From the NCBI RefSeq assembly GCF_002234675.1, contig NC_019866.2, forward strand, positions 895,083 to 959,082: a stretch of 64,000 bases of DNA, written 5' to 3'. The notes below the pieces were generated by a model. The model ran no database searches and was not told the DNA's origin. It was given only the letters and a program-made list of their open reading frames with translations. Source of the stretch: Oryzias latipes (lineage: Eukaryota; Chordata; Actinopteri; Beloniformes; Adrianichthyidae). Position 1 is the stretch's first letter. The number at the start of each line of letters is the position of its first letter. Below, piece by piece: positions 37,639 through 53,691 of the stretch. A program made the position numbers and the translations under genes.

Positions 37639-40104
37639 TTAAGTCCGGTGGTGGAGGTTCTGATTTCTGAAATCATCATCATCTTCCTCCCACTCAAAGT
37701 CCAAATACTCTTCCTCCAGACCTTGCAGCTGATTCCTGCAAACAAGTGTGATGAGGGGGGGGGTCACCATCCTACTGCTCCCCACAGAAATGATGGGGGG
37801 GAGGGGGGGGGTGTTGATCGTTAGGTTTAAAACAGACCGGTGAAAAAAAGCCGACTTACTTTGTGCTTGGCGGCTCGCAGTCAGCGCTGAAGTTTGGCCG
37901 CAGTCGGCTGGACTGGTCGCTTCTCTGAGAGTCGTAACTCGATTCCAAAGAAGAGCAGCTTTTCTCGCTGTCCAGAAACAGCTAGTGGTTAGTTACTAGT
38001 TAGTCGGTGGTTAGTCAAAAGTTAGTCTGTGGTTAGTCACGAGTTATTTTGTGGTTAGTTGGTGGTTGGCCAGTTATTAGTCAATAGTCTGTGGTTAGAT
38101 AGTGGTTAGTAACTACTTAGCTAGTGGTAAGTCACTAGTTAGTCAGCAGTTAGCAAGTGGTTAGTTACTATTTAGCCAGTGGTTAGTCACTAGTTAGCCT
38201 GTGGTTAGTTACTACTTAGATAGTGGTTAGTCACAAGTTAGTCTGTGGTTAGCTAGAAGGTTAGTCTCCATTTTGTCTGTGGTAAGCTAGTGGTTAGTCA
38301 CTATTTTGTCTGTGGTTATCTAGTGGTTAGCCACTAGTTAGTCTGTAGTTAGCTTGTGGTTAGTTACTAGTCAGCTAGTGGTTGCTCAGCTAGTGGTTAG
38401 TCACTGGTTAGTCTGTGGTAAGCCACTAGTTAGTCTGTGGGTAACTAGTGGTTATTCTCTAGTTAGTCAGTAGTTAGATTGTGGTTAGTTACTAGTTAGT
38501 CCGTAGTTATTTTGTGGTTAGTAACTAGTCAGTTAGTGGTTGCTTAGCTAGTGGTTAGCCACTAATTAGTCTGTGGTTAGCTAGTGATTAGTCACTAGTT
38601 AGTCTGTGGTTATCAAGTGGTTACTCACTAGTTAATGCCACTATTTATTCTGTGGTTAGTTTGTGGTTAGTCACTAGTTAGACAGTGGTTAGTGAGTAAG
38701 TGAGCTAATTACTAGTAAGTTGGTACTTAACTAGTGGTTAGTAATTTATTTGTTGGTGGTTAGCTAGTGGTTAGTCACTAATTAGTCTGTAGTTAGTAAG
38801 TGGTTAGCCACTAGTAAGCTGGTGGTTAGCTAAGTGTTAGTCACTAGTTATCTGGTGTTTATCTAGTGGCAAGTCACTAGTTAGTCGGCGGTAAGTGAGT
38901 ACGTTTGTTAATAGTAAGTCGGTAGTTAGCTAGTGGTTAGTCATTAGTTAGTTGGTGGTTAGCAAGTGGGTAATAAATGAGTTCATCACTAGTTTGTGGT
39001 TAGTGAGAAAGTCACTAATCACATACTAGCTAGTAGGTTAGTTACCTAATTGTTAGTAATGCGTTATTTAATTTGCTGATCAGTTGTTATTTACTAGTAA
39101 GTGGCTGTAATGGGGGTGTGTCACTAGCTATTGGTTAGTTTTTAGTCAGCTAGTTGATGGAGTTAGTCAACCAACTAACTAGGTAGTCACTAGTTAGTTG
39201 GTTAGTAGTAACTTTTTATTTTAGTTGGTTTGTTGATAGTTAATAATCGACGAGTTGGGCGGTCAATAGTTAGTTGGCTGATTTTTTGTCACTAATAAGG
39301 TAGTTAGTTATAGCCTAATTGTTAACTAGTAATTAGTTGGTTGGTTCATTTTTAGACACTATATGGTCACAAAAGAGGAAACATCAAGTGGTTAATAAGT
39401 CACTGGTTGGTTTATTAGTTTGTTATTCCTTGTTAGTTGTTAGGCACTTTCTATTCGCTGGTTAATAAGTCAGTGGTCAATGATTAAGTCATTCACTATT
39501 AAGTTGATTGGTAGGTTAGTTGATAGTCAGTTGTTAGTTAATTACTAGTTAGTCCTTTCAGAAAGGTCAACACTCACTTTGTTCTGGAGTTTTCCGGTTT
39601 GGGCTGCAAGTCTTTCAGGAAGCCCTTTACAGAACGCCACCTGCAAACACGGAGACGCTCGGCTGTCACTGCCGCCGCCGTACTTTAGCGTTCAGCACAA
39701 AAACGCTCTGACATTAGAGGAAACTTTATTTTCACAACAGGCCGAAGCCCATAAACAGGCAAGTTCACAAACTAAAATCACATAATTTCCATGGAAATGT
39801 ACCAAATAAGGATAATAAAACAGTAAATATAAAATAACATTTTTAAGAACCTTTGACAGATGATTTTAGAGTGAAGGAGTCAGCAGTGGACAGGAAAAGA
39901 TAAAAGCATTTGGCTAAATGCAAATTCCTCTAAATGTTCCACATTTTGCTGTTAAACACGAGCTAAAGGGACGTGGAATAAACAGATGACAACTTACAGA
40001 TGCCAAAACCAGGACAACTGTTCGGGTTTTGTACCGACGTCTCCCTGTGGCTCCCTACGACTCCCACAGGCTGGAAACTCCTCTTCATCTTCAGCCCAAG
40101 TCAT
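37639..40104 (-). CDS. unrecognised small acidic protein, 124 residues, four exons
   Basis: Minus-strand exons 39998-40104, 39578-39640, 37860-37967, 37639-37735 join in one frame: 107+63+108+97 = 375 bases, including TAA. All three introns are phase 2 with GT-AG ends and good donors (GTAAGT, GTGAGT, GTAAGT). The ATG is preceded by an in-frame TAA two codons upstream. The protein has an acidic N-terminus (MTWAEDEEEF), a tryptophan-rich segment (SWFWHLWRSVKGFLKDL, about residues 31-47), a serine-rich middle (SCSSLESSYDSQRSDQSSR, 60-78) and a very acidic tail (LEEEYLDFEWEEDDDDF, 99-115). There is no signal peptide or membrane span, so it is probably cytosolic or nuclear. I recognise no family. 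It lies between the NLR fragment and pigq. Intron 2 is almost entirely a tandem repeat. Splicing logic is the main support; a chance assembly is possible but unlikely. Confidence 0.68.
37981..39555. repeat. 1.6-kb degenerate GTTAGT tandem repeat filling an intron
   Basis: Built from GGTTAGTCACTAGTTAGTC and TGTGGTTAGCTAGTG modules in varied order. It becomes more decayed to the right of about 38.9 kb. It occupies nearly the whole intron between exons 2 and 3 of the small acidic-protein gene. Confidence 0.95.
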
Positions 40105-40555
40105 CTCCGTTTAACAGCTTCTCAGAAAAGGAAACGTCTGAATCCTGGAGTTTATGATTTCCCTTCAAACACAGACCATGTTTACTGCCAGGATGAAATT
40201 TATGCTAAAACCACAAAATAAAAGCCGCTCCATCTTTTGCCAGAAGCTCTTTGAGTAAAACCAGTTTTTCTTTTGGATTCTGGAGAAAGGCTTTGTGTGA
40301 AACATTCCCTCCTCATAGCCTCTTCATGGCAGCGTGGGGGTCCTGCTGGGGTCACGCCGGGTCACCTGAGACCATCGGTTTAGTCGATTAGCTTTAAAGG
40401 CCACTTCTGGGTAAAGACGGCCCGTTCCAACCAGACTTTACCGTGGCTTCAATCCAGATTACAGGTATAATTTACCTTTTATGTTTTTGTTTTTCCTCCA
40501 ACATAAACGATAAATCATTTAGTTAAAAACAGTTCTGGGAACATAATAATAATAA
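40105..40555. other. upstream region of the small acidic-protein gene
   Basis: No further exon is supported. The sequence is not CpG-rich and shows no clear TATA box at a fitting distance. More 5' exons could exist. Confidence 0.35.
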
Positions 40556-41540
40556 ACTTAATAATCAACTTTATTTGTAAAGCACCTTTCAAGATAACAT
40601 TTTTACAAAGTGCTTCACAGTAAAACACAGAATACAGAGAGAATTAACAAAAAGCAATTTAAAAAAGATAAGTTTTTAGCTGTTTTTTAAAAGAAAACAC
40701 TGAGTCAGCAGATCTGAGGCTGGGAGGAAGAGAGTTCCAGAGGGATGGAGCCTCTGCTGCAAAGACTCTGTCACCTTTAGTTTTTAACCGGGTTCTCTTA
40801 ACTACCAGCAGACCCTGGTCACATGACCTCAGGGACCTGCTGGTCACATGACCTCAGGGACCTGCTGGTCACATGACCTCAGGGACCTGCTGGTCACATG
40901 ACCTCAGGGACCTGCTGGTCACATGACCTCAGGGACCTGCTGGTCACATGACCTCAGGGACCTGCTGGTCACATGACCTCAGGGACCTGCTGGGAGTGGA
41001 CGGCTGCAAAAGGTCTTTTGTAGACCGGTGCTTGGTTATTAGGAGCTGTGTGTGTTAAAACCAGGATTTTAAATGCAGTCGGTAGCGGATGGGAGCATGG
41101 CCAGCTGGATTAACAACAGAGAGACGCGTGAAAACTTAGATGAATTAGTCAAAAGCCTTGCAGCAGCGTTCTGGACATCCTGGAGCCGTTCTAGAGGTTT
41201 TATGCTCAATCATGTGAAGATGGAGTTGCAATAATCAAGACTAGATGAAATAATAGCGTGGATGAGAATCTCCAACTCAGAACACAATTGGACTCAGTTT
41301 TGCAATGTTTTTAAGATGATAAAAACAAGAACGTACAAGTGACCCGACATGAGAGTCAAGGGATAAAACCGGGTCTATAGTAACCCCGAGGTTCCTGACA
41401 GACGGCTTGATAGAGGAAGCAAGTGGACCGAACCACTGGACTATCTGGAGGGGGCAGCTGTGAGGAGGACAGACTAGAACCTCAGTTTTAGCTTCATTTA
41501 GTTGGAGAAAATTATCCTTCATCCAACTGTTGACTGAATC
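40556..41540 (-). mobile_element. L2-like LINE remnant, 3' part
   Basis: On the minus strand, 41522-41277 encodes MKDNFLQLNEAKTEVLVC, VRNLGVTIDPVLSLDSHV and CFYHLKNIAKLSP. 40847-40659 encodes FAAEAPSLWNSLPPSLRSAD then SVFSFKKQLKTYLF. These are the C-terminal parts of an L2-type reverse transcriptase. The 3' end at about 40,556 carries the usual TTTATTTGTAAAGCACCTTT tail. The two coding pieces are separated by frame breaks and by a 25-base tandem expansion. It is 5'-truncated and inactive. Confidence 0.85.
40815..40991. repeat. 25-base tandem repeat, seven near-identical copies, inside the LINE
   Basis: The unit includes CTGGTCACATGACCTCAGGG then ACCTG. It corresponds to LINE coding sequence for the TSRSLRSCDQ region, amplified seven times with almost no divergence. 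Because 25 is not a multiple of three it destroys the LINE frame. The copies look younger than the surrounding LINE. Confidence 0.95.
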
Positions 41541-43402
41541 CAGACACCTGCAAAATCTGGATTTTCAAAACATAATTGGGTTTAAAGACACATAAAACTT
41601 AACTAAAAAGAATTGATTTATCTTAACTGAAGCAAATAATGACGTTAGATCAAAGTATAAAGTTTCTCTTTCCAACATCCATATGTGGTCTTATCAGCCT
41701 CTCATGGTGGAAAAAGTATTATCTGAGCTTCTTCATCCACTAAATCATCTTCAAATGGACACGCCATGCTGCTTCACCTCTCTGAAAACAAACTAACCTT
41801 CAACTAAACCTGCAGACCAGGTTATGTTCAGAGCATGAGTTGCTATAGCAACTTGACCTACCCTGAAACATACCTCCATTTCTGGAACCGAAAGCTGAGG
41901 TTATCAACTTCCTTAGCCTCAAACTTATCGTGGGAGCTAGCAGAACCTGCTTCTTGGAACACCCCCCTGACATTCAAAATGGCTGCCAAGCAGATAAACA
42001 AACATTTGTCCAAACGGTTCCTGGTGAGAAAACAGGTGAGCAGAAAAACAGGTACAATCAGGTGGACACAAGTTGACACGCACAAGTAACAAATGCCACT
42101 TCGTTACAGGTTACAAACTGATTCAGTCTGCGTGCTTTCGCTACTTTGTGCACCTGGATCACCTGAACACCCCCCCCCCCCCCCACACACACACACACAC
42201 ACACACACTTTCTGCTCAGAGGCCAAAGTTTCAGGATTTAGTCAGAAAAAACAACATTTGAAGTTAAAAGCCAAAGTAAAAGAACTTGAAGCACAAAACT
42301 CCAGTTTTTTAAAGAAACCAAAAATCCTCCAGGAAAAAAGGATTAAATTAAACTCACCTTTCGCGTCTCGTGTCCCTCAAGAGTCTGATCACCTGAACCT
42401 GCCCACCTGCTCAAAGCTCCTCCCCCCTTTCAAAATAAAAGCGCTGTGGCGCAGATCGGCTTCAACCAGTGATTGATTTTATTGATTTAATTCATCATAA
42501 AAAATATACAAGAAAGAAAAAAAGGAAGAAAATAACTTTCATTATTTTTCACAGACCTGTAAGGTCAAAACTAAACAACCTAAAACATTTAAACATTTTT
42601 AAATCAACAAACTTCCCCAAAATTTGGACTGCGTCCGGAATCCCTCACTACTCAGAGCTCCGCTTTGCCTTTAGGGCCTTCACCGTTCTCTGCTGGTTTC
42701 CACAACTGTATGTAGAGCAGTTCTCATTCGGTCAAAGGTCAAAAACCACTATTCTAAAATCCAAAGCCCAGGAAATTTCCCATAAGTCTCTGCAAAAACC
42801 AGTCAGCATCCGTGCCGATCTGTGACAGTTCAGAGAGGAGCGGAGAGCGAATGATCAGCATTAGATTAGCAGATATGGACCACAATGCATTGTGTCTGGA
42901 CCTTTGATATTTAAAAAAAGTATTTTTTATAATTCAGCCAAGTTTTCCTCATCAGAACACAGTGGAGTCATAAATAAAATGTTTCTATTTGAGGTTTTAC
43001 TTTGGGAAATGGTTGGCGTCACATTTGGTGTTTAAAAGATCAACAACAGTTTCCGTGGAAACGCAGTAAAATCTCTAGTGTTTTAGGGTTCCAGGTAAAT
43101 GTGAGCGAACTGAGACAGCTTTAAACTGGATTAAACTTACAGGTAAAAAATTATTCAAAAAAGTTAAGTTTTCATTTTTTATTATTTAAAAACATTTTTT
43201 TCTAATGATTCAACCTTTGGGGGGAAGAGTTTTCTAAATTAAAAGATAAAATCTTTTTAATTATGTTACATTTTTAGGTGAAGTCTAATAAAACAGGTGT
43301 GTTTTTTAAAACCAAAGCTGTTGGAATGAATGAAATCTGAGAATGTCAGTAGTTTTCTGCAGCGGTTCATGGTTCAGCAGCCTGTGGCTCTCGGCTCCGT
43401 CC
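41541..43402. other. no gene seen; AT-rich, 3' flank of pigq
   Basis: Contains a C run followed by a CA repeat (42,171-42,208), and AT-rich sequence from 42.48 kb on. The 3' UTR of pigq should occupy the right end. Nothing else can be supported. Confidence 0.5.
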
Positions 43403-48874
<5,472 letters not shown>

Positions 48875-49685
48875 GGCGCCTGCAGACCAGCATCCAGCAG
48901 CTCTGCAGTCACAGGAAGTGAAGCGTCATCACAACAATGTTATTTCAGACATTTTGGTTCTAATTTATACAGACGTTATACTTTTAAAACAGACCAAAGA
49001 AAGGCCACAATGGCAAAGATATTGCTCAAAATAACAATAAAAAGCAAAAACAGGAACTCAATAAACTGACAATATTCTGTTTTTAATCATCTTTAGTAAA
49101 GTTTACAGACAGAATCCAACAGAATAAAATCTGATCAGATCAATGTATGAATTCATCTGTTGTCATTTAGTTTCTCTACATTTATCAATATATTAAATTA
49201 CAAAAATAAAATTCGTATTTTTCAAAAGAAAAGGGGATTTGTATTAAAAAATGAACAAAGCACTATCAAAGACGACTTTTTATTAAATATTTTCGCTTTT
49301 AAAGTGTGATGGGGAGAGCGGCCTGCTGCCATGCCCTTCAAATATCGAGTCCGGGCTCTGTTGCCATGGGAACGAGAGGAACGGCATTGATTTGAGCTTA
49401 AATCGATAACAACTGGAGGATAAACTGGGTTATGTGTGATGGGGAATGTCAGCGAAACACAACAAAAAGTCACTTTAAAGGGAAAAAAATGACAGAAAGG
49501 AAATGAAGTTAAAATCAAGTTTATAATAAAAGAACTCGAGCCAAAAACTGGTCTGTTCAGTTTCACGATTATCGTTTTTCCCGAATAAAACTTTACAAAA
49601 ACGCAACGAAATAAAGATTTTTGATGTTCAGTGGGAATAAAATCACCAGAATGTTTCAACAAAGAGATATGAACTATGCATTTAC

Positions 49686-49765
49686 CTGAAAAAATAGGAA
49701 TTTATGTGAAAGTCTTCGTTGTAACGACTCCGGGCTAACAACAGGCGGGCGCCATTTTTTTTGTT
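49686..49765 (-). promoter_or_regulatory. probable first (leader) exon and promoter of pigq
   Basis: On the minus strand AAAATGGCGCCCGCC, a YY1-type motif usual at housekeeping start sites, is followed about 65 bases later by a donor TTTTTTCAG|GTAAATGC. Splicing to a CTGCAG acceptor just before the pigq ATG at 48,874 would make the 5' UTR. Confidence 0.5.
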
Positions 49766-51249
49766 GATGGTCCGTTTATGTAAGTGGTCCGACAACAAAC
49801 GTGGAAGCTGCGAGTTCCGCGTCAATCAAAAACCGATATTTAATTTATATTATTTTTATTTGTTCTTTTGCTTTTTGTTAAAAAGAAAAAGATAAAGTAA
49901 AAAAAAATGAATCGCCTTTTGTTTTGGTAACTCCTAAAAGAATTATTTTGTTTATTAAAAATCCAAACTTCTTGCCTTGATCATTCTCTTTTCTCTGATT
50001 GAACGTTTATTAGGGTTTTTGCTATAGGAGATATTTATGTTTCTTCATATTTGTGGGTTTTTCCAATTCCAGCACTTCAATATGTTCATATTTTTGGAAA
50101 ATGAAAATAAATAAATAAAAAATAGTGTTGATATAATGGTATTGAACTTTATGAAACATTTATTACTATACCGTAAAAGATTTATATAATGTATAAATAT
50201 GTTTATGTGAACCCTAATTTATTACTTTATTGTACCCGAAACCCACAAAACCTTTTTTAATTCTGTAACTAAATCAATAATTTTTGTTTAAATTGAACAT
50301 CTGACCCTTTTATTCTAGTTTAGGGCAAACACCCTTTTATTATGAGATATGCCCAAATATTTTCAAAAGAATTTCACAATAGCCACGTCTCATTCTTTAA
50401 ATTTATGCAAAACTAAGGGAAAATATTGGCAGAAGGTTCTTTTGACTCACCAGAGCGGCTCAGAAACTCCCTGCTGCTCAGGAGGAGTCGGCCCAACTGT
50501 CAGGAGGTTATCTCCTCCTGCAGGGACACGGCCTGAAAAGAGCGGGAGGAAAACCTGCAGCCAAAACAATCAGCACCAGTTATCTGCTTTACAAAAAACA
50601 TTTGAAATTTCCAACCAGTAGAAACAATATCACCCCAGTGACATTCTGAATTTTCAGCAGAATGTGTGCTAATAGTGTAAACGTGAAAACATTATTAATT
50701 CTTGGATGAACTTCTAACTTAAGATCGTAGTATGAAAAAAAGGTCACCTATTTTTACATCTTTTCAAGGAAATTAATTAAACCCCTTTTAAAACTTAATG
50801 TTTAATGATTTCAATGTGTCAGATTCTTAATGTATAAGAGCTTATATGTCTATTTCTGGTTAAAGGTAATTATAATTGAATTATCTCCATGCATATATGG
50901 ATGTATATAAATGTGAATAGAATTTCCAGTCAATTCTTGATTAATTATCCTAAGTTGTTTTGAATAGATATATATTTTTTCTTTTAGATTTTTCTATTGT
51001 TTTGATTGCTTAAATTAAAGCACTGTTTTAATTTTACTCTAAAAAGTAGACGCAGGATTTCCCTGGAGGAAAGGAGAAGTTTAAATGTATTAGAAAACGT
51101 TCAGAAAATTCTTTCAGGTGCATTAATGATTCCCAGAGTTCACACTATAACCATTTATTCCAAATATACTAATATTTACTCAGATTTTGAGGTTTCTTTC
51201 TCCTTGTTTTACAAAGACAAGGATTCTGGAGTTTATAAACTGCATTACC
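49766..51249. other. AT-rich intergenic stretch, no gene
   Basis: Between divergent pigq and eef2kmt. Long AT-rich sequence with no exon or recognisable repeat. Only 50,440-50,560 is more GC-balanced. Confidence 0.6.
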
Positions 51250-51490
51250 CATGAGCATTAGCGAGAGATGTGCGCGGTGGATTGTGGGTATAGTGGAGGT
51301 AAACAAATGCTCGCCGAGGATGGCGCACAGATTGGCGGAAACCGCGGAAATCTTAAAAGAATTCAGCGTTCTGTTCTTTGCCATGAGGCGCGTGGCGGCT
51401 CTGCCCTGGACTGTGAGTGAGAGCACGCGCGCACGCCGACCCGCGACTACGCGCGCGTGCCTTTGATTAACGCGTCCACCGAATCCACGT
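51250..51490 (+). promoter_or_regulatory. CpG-rich promoter region of eef2kmt
   Basis: The CpG density rises sharply over the first exon and its donor (GAGCACGCGCGCACGCCGAC, then CGACTACGCGCGCGTGCC). GCATTACCCATGAGCATTAG lies just upstream of the first exon. A typical CpG-island start is inferred. Confidence 0.5.
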
Positions 51491-53405
51491 GCGCTCAGGG
51501 ACCAACAGAGAAATAACTTATGTTGGTGAATCCCGGTCACGTGATTAACAGGAAGTTTTCTTTAGAGGAAATGACAGAAAACATTTTCATGAAAACATAT
51601 TTATTATTATTGGACAAGTTTGTTTGGGGAGAAATGTGGGCGGAGCCTGACCTGCTGACGCCTCTCTCATCCTGTGCGCTTCCAGGCTGTGGAGGAGGAG
51701 CTGCAGAACTCCAGATCTCCGGGGTTCATCTCAGAGCTCCTGGCTCAGGTCAGTTAGCCTCTGCAGACCGGGTCAGCCCGAATCGGGATCCAAAATCCAC
51801 AGGGACGTGTTTTCTCCCCACAGACCTGCCTCCATCCTCTGTGCCAGAAGTTTCCCCCCTCCGTCAGATACAGGAGGCTGTTCCTCTCTGAACTCATCAA
51901 ACGGGTTGGTTTGGTTTAACTCAGGAATGGTCAAACCAGGGGGGGGCTATGGAATGACCCGGTCCCGTGTTTTTGCGTGCAGCAGGAAGCGGCGGGCTGC
52001 GACCCCCTGGACGAGCTGTACGACGCTCTGGCTGAGGTGGTGGGGGCTGAGGAGAGCAGCGAGAGCTTCAGGAGCTACAGGCTGGTATGAAGCCGCTTCT
52101 GGATCCATAAATTCAGTCTAGAAAAGGAGTGAAGATACTCTATCAGGACCGCGTTCTGTTGTGGTTCTGCAGCCCTGCGGCGCCTTCGTCAGCCTGCTGG
52201 AGAACGCCGCCCTGATCTCCGTGGGAACCACGGGCCTGGTGACCTGGGAAGCTGCTCTGTACCTGGCAGAGTGGGCTCTGGATCACCCGCAGCTCTTCGC
52301 TGGCAGGTGCCTCCTCATCCTCACTCGTTCAGATCTCAGAGATCTGAAGACCAGAACCAGAACTCTGCAGTGACGGGTCCGTTCTTCCGGCAGGACGGTT
52401 CTGGAGCTGGGAAGTGGGGTTGGGATGAGCGGCATCAGCATCTGCCGCAGCTGCAGCCCGCGCCGCTTCGTCTTCAGCGACTGCCACCCCGCCGTGCTGC
52501 AGAAGCTCAGGCAGAACGTGCGTCTGAACGGCCTCGGCTCGGACTCGCGTCCCGCCGTCCGTGTGGACCAGCTGGACTGGACCACGGCCACGGGGGAGGA
52601 GCTGCGGGCCATCGGAGCGGACGCCGTCGTCGCTGCAGGTCAAGGAAACCTCCTCTCAGTCTTCTGCAGCAAAGGTGTTTGTAGTGGGCGTGGCCCAGCT
52701 CTATCAGACTCCGCCCCCTCCTGCAAACATCAGAGGTCTCCTTTGAGTTGAGAACATTTTCTCAGATCCAAGCAGCTGCAGCTTTGACTGAAAAAATGTA
52801 CAGATTTCTGGGAGAAACCAAAAAGGAGACGTAGTCTTGGAATCAAAGTGGATCGGTCCAAAGGTCACATGACCTGATGGTCAGCACTGATCCCTCTTTT
52901 CTGGATGGACAGCTCGCCTGTCCGTCATTTGAACGTCTCAGAGCAGGTGTTTGATGAGGACAAACGGTCTCAGCTGTTGTGACACACATCTTAAAAACCA
53001 GAACTCGTTTTATTTTGAAGTCCTGTCAGGCTTTAAAGCAGGCTCTTGTTCTGAAAGCCTCCTTCCTGGGTCTCTCCCTGACAGACGTGGTGTTTGACCC
53101 CGACCTCACAGGAAGTCTGGTGCAGCTTCTGTCAAAGCTCCTCCAGCGTCCGTCCACTGAGGCACAGCCGCTGGTGCTGATCTGCTCCACCATCAGGAAC
53201 CCACAGACGTACGGCGGCTTCAAGCTGCAGCTGGGTAAACCCCTCTGTCCTGCGCGCGGCGCCATGAAGCTGACCGTGACCTCACGGCGTGTGTTTGTGC
53301 ACAGAAAAGGCGGGCCTCGGCCACGAGGTGATGAGCGAACCGGTGCGTCACGTCTTTCCCTACGACAGAGTGACTCCCATAGAGCTGCTGAAGGTCTTCA
53401 GGTGA
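51320..53405 (+). CDS. eef2kmt: eEF2 lysine methyltransferase (FAM86 family)
   Basis: Eight exons: 51320-51412, 51686-51748, 51824-51904, 51983-52084, 52173-52306, 52394-52638, 53085-53234, 53305-53405. They encode 322 residues (human 330). The enzyme trimethylates a lysine of translation elongation factor 2, using S-adenosylmethionine. It is a seven-beta-strand methyltransferase: motif I is VLELGSGVGMSG (residues 160-171), and the post-motif AADVVFDP is at about 238-245. The FAM86-specific N-terminal half is clear in FPPSVRYRRLFLSELIKR, DPLDELYDALAEVVGAEES and SVGTTGLVTWEAALYLAEWA. I prefer the ATG at 51,320, in CGAGGATGG context and matching the family start. An in-frame ATG at 51,251 would add 23 residues. 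Exon 4 has a tandem CAGCAG acceptor. The poly-A signal follows the stop by only two bases. Tail to tail with alg1, as in human. Confidence 0.95.
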
Positions 53406-53407
53406 CA

Positions 53408-53413
53408 AATAAA
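53408..53413 (+). terminator. poly-A signal of eef2kmt immediately after the stop
   Basis: AATAAA begins three bases after the TGA at 53,403-53,405. A GT-rich stretch (TGTGTGACGGTTTTT) follows about 20 bases on, as expected downstream of a cleavage site. Confidence 0.7.
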
Positions 53414-53442
53414 GGTTTTCTTCACAAACATGTGTGACGGTT

Positions 53443-53448
53443 TTTATT
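53443..53448 (-). terminator. candidate poly-A signal of alg1
   Basis: TTTATT on the plus strand (AATAAA on the minus strand), about 245 bases past the alg1 stop. Its cleavage site would fall near 53,420-53,430, at the 3' end of eef2kmt. Confidence 0.55.
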
Positions 53449-53691
53449 TACATTCAAAGGAAAGAGGAATGAAGGAAGGGAACCGCAGCCTGCAAACTCT
53501 TGAAGTCTCTGATGAGGATTCAAGTCCGCCTTCATCAGGAAAGTTCTTCCATCTTCTGGTCCTGCCCCTCTTTCCTTAAAGCAGCTGCCCCTCGGTGTCG
53601 TCCCCTCACTAACAGTCCAGCGCAGTACCCGGACTGACCACCGGGAGGCAGTGTGGAGTGATGCTGTTCCAGGCTCCTCAGCATCCTGACC

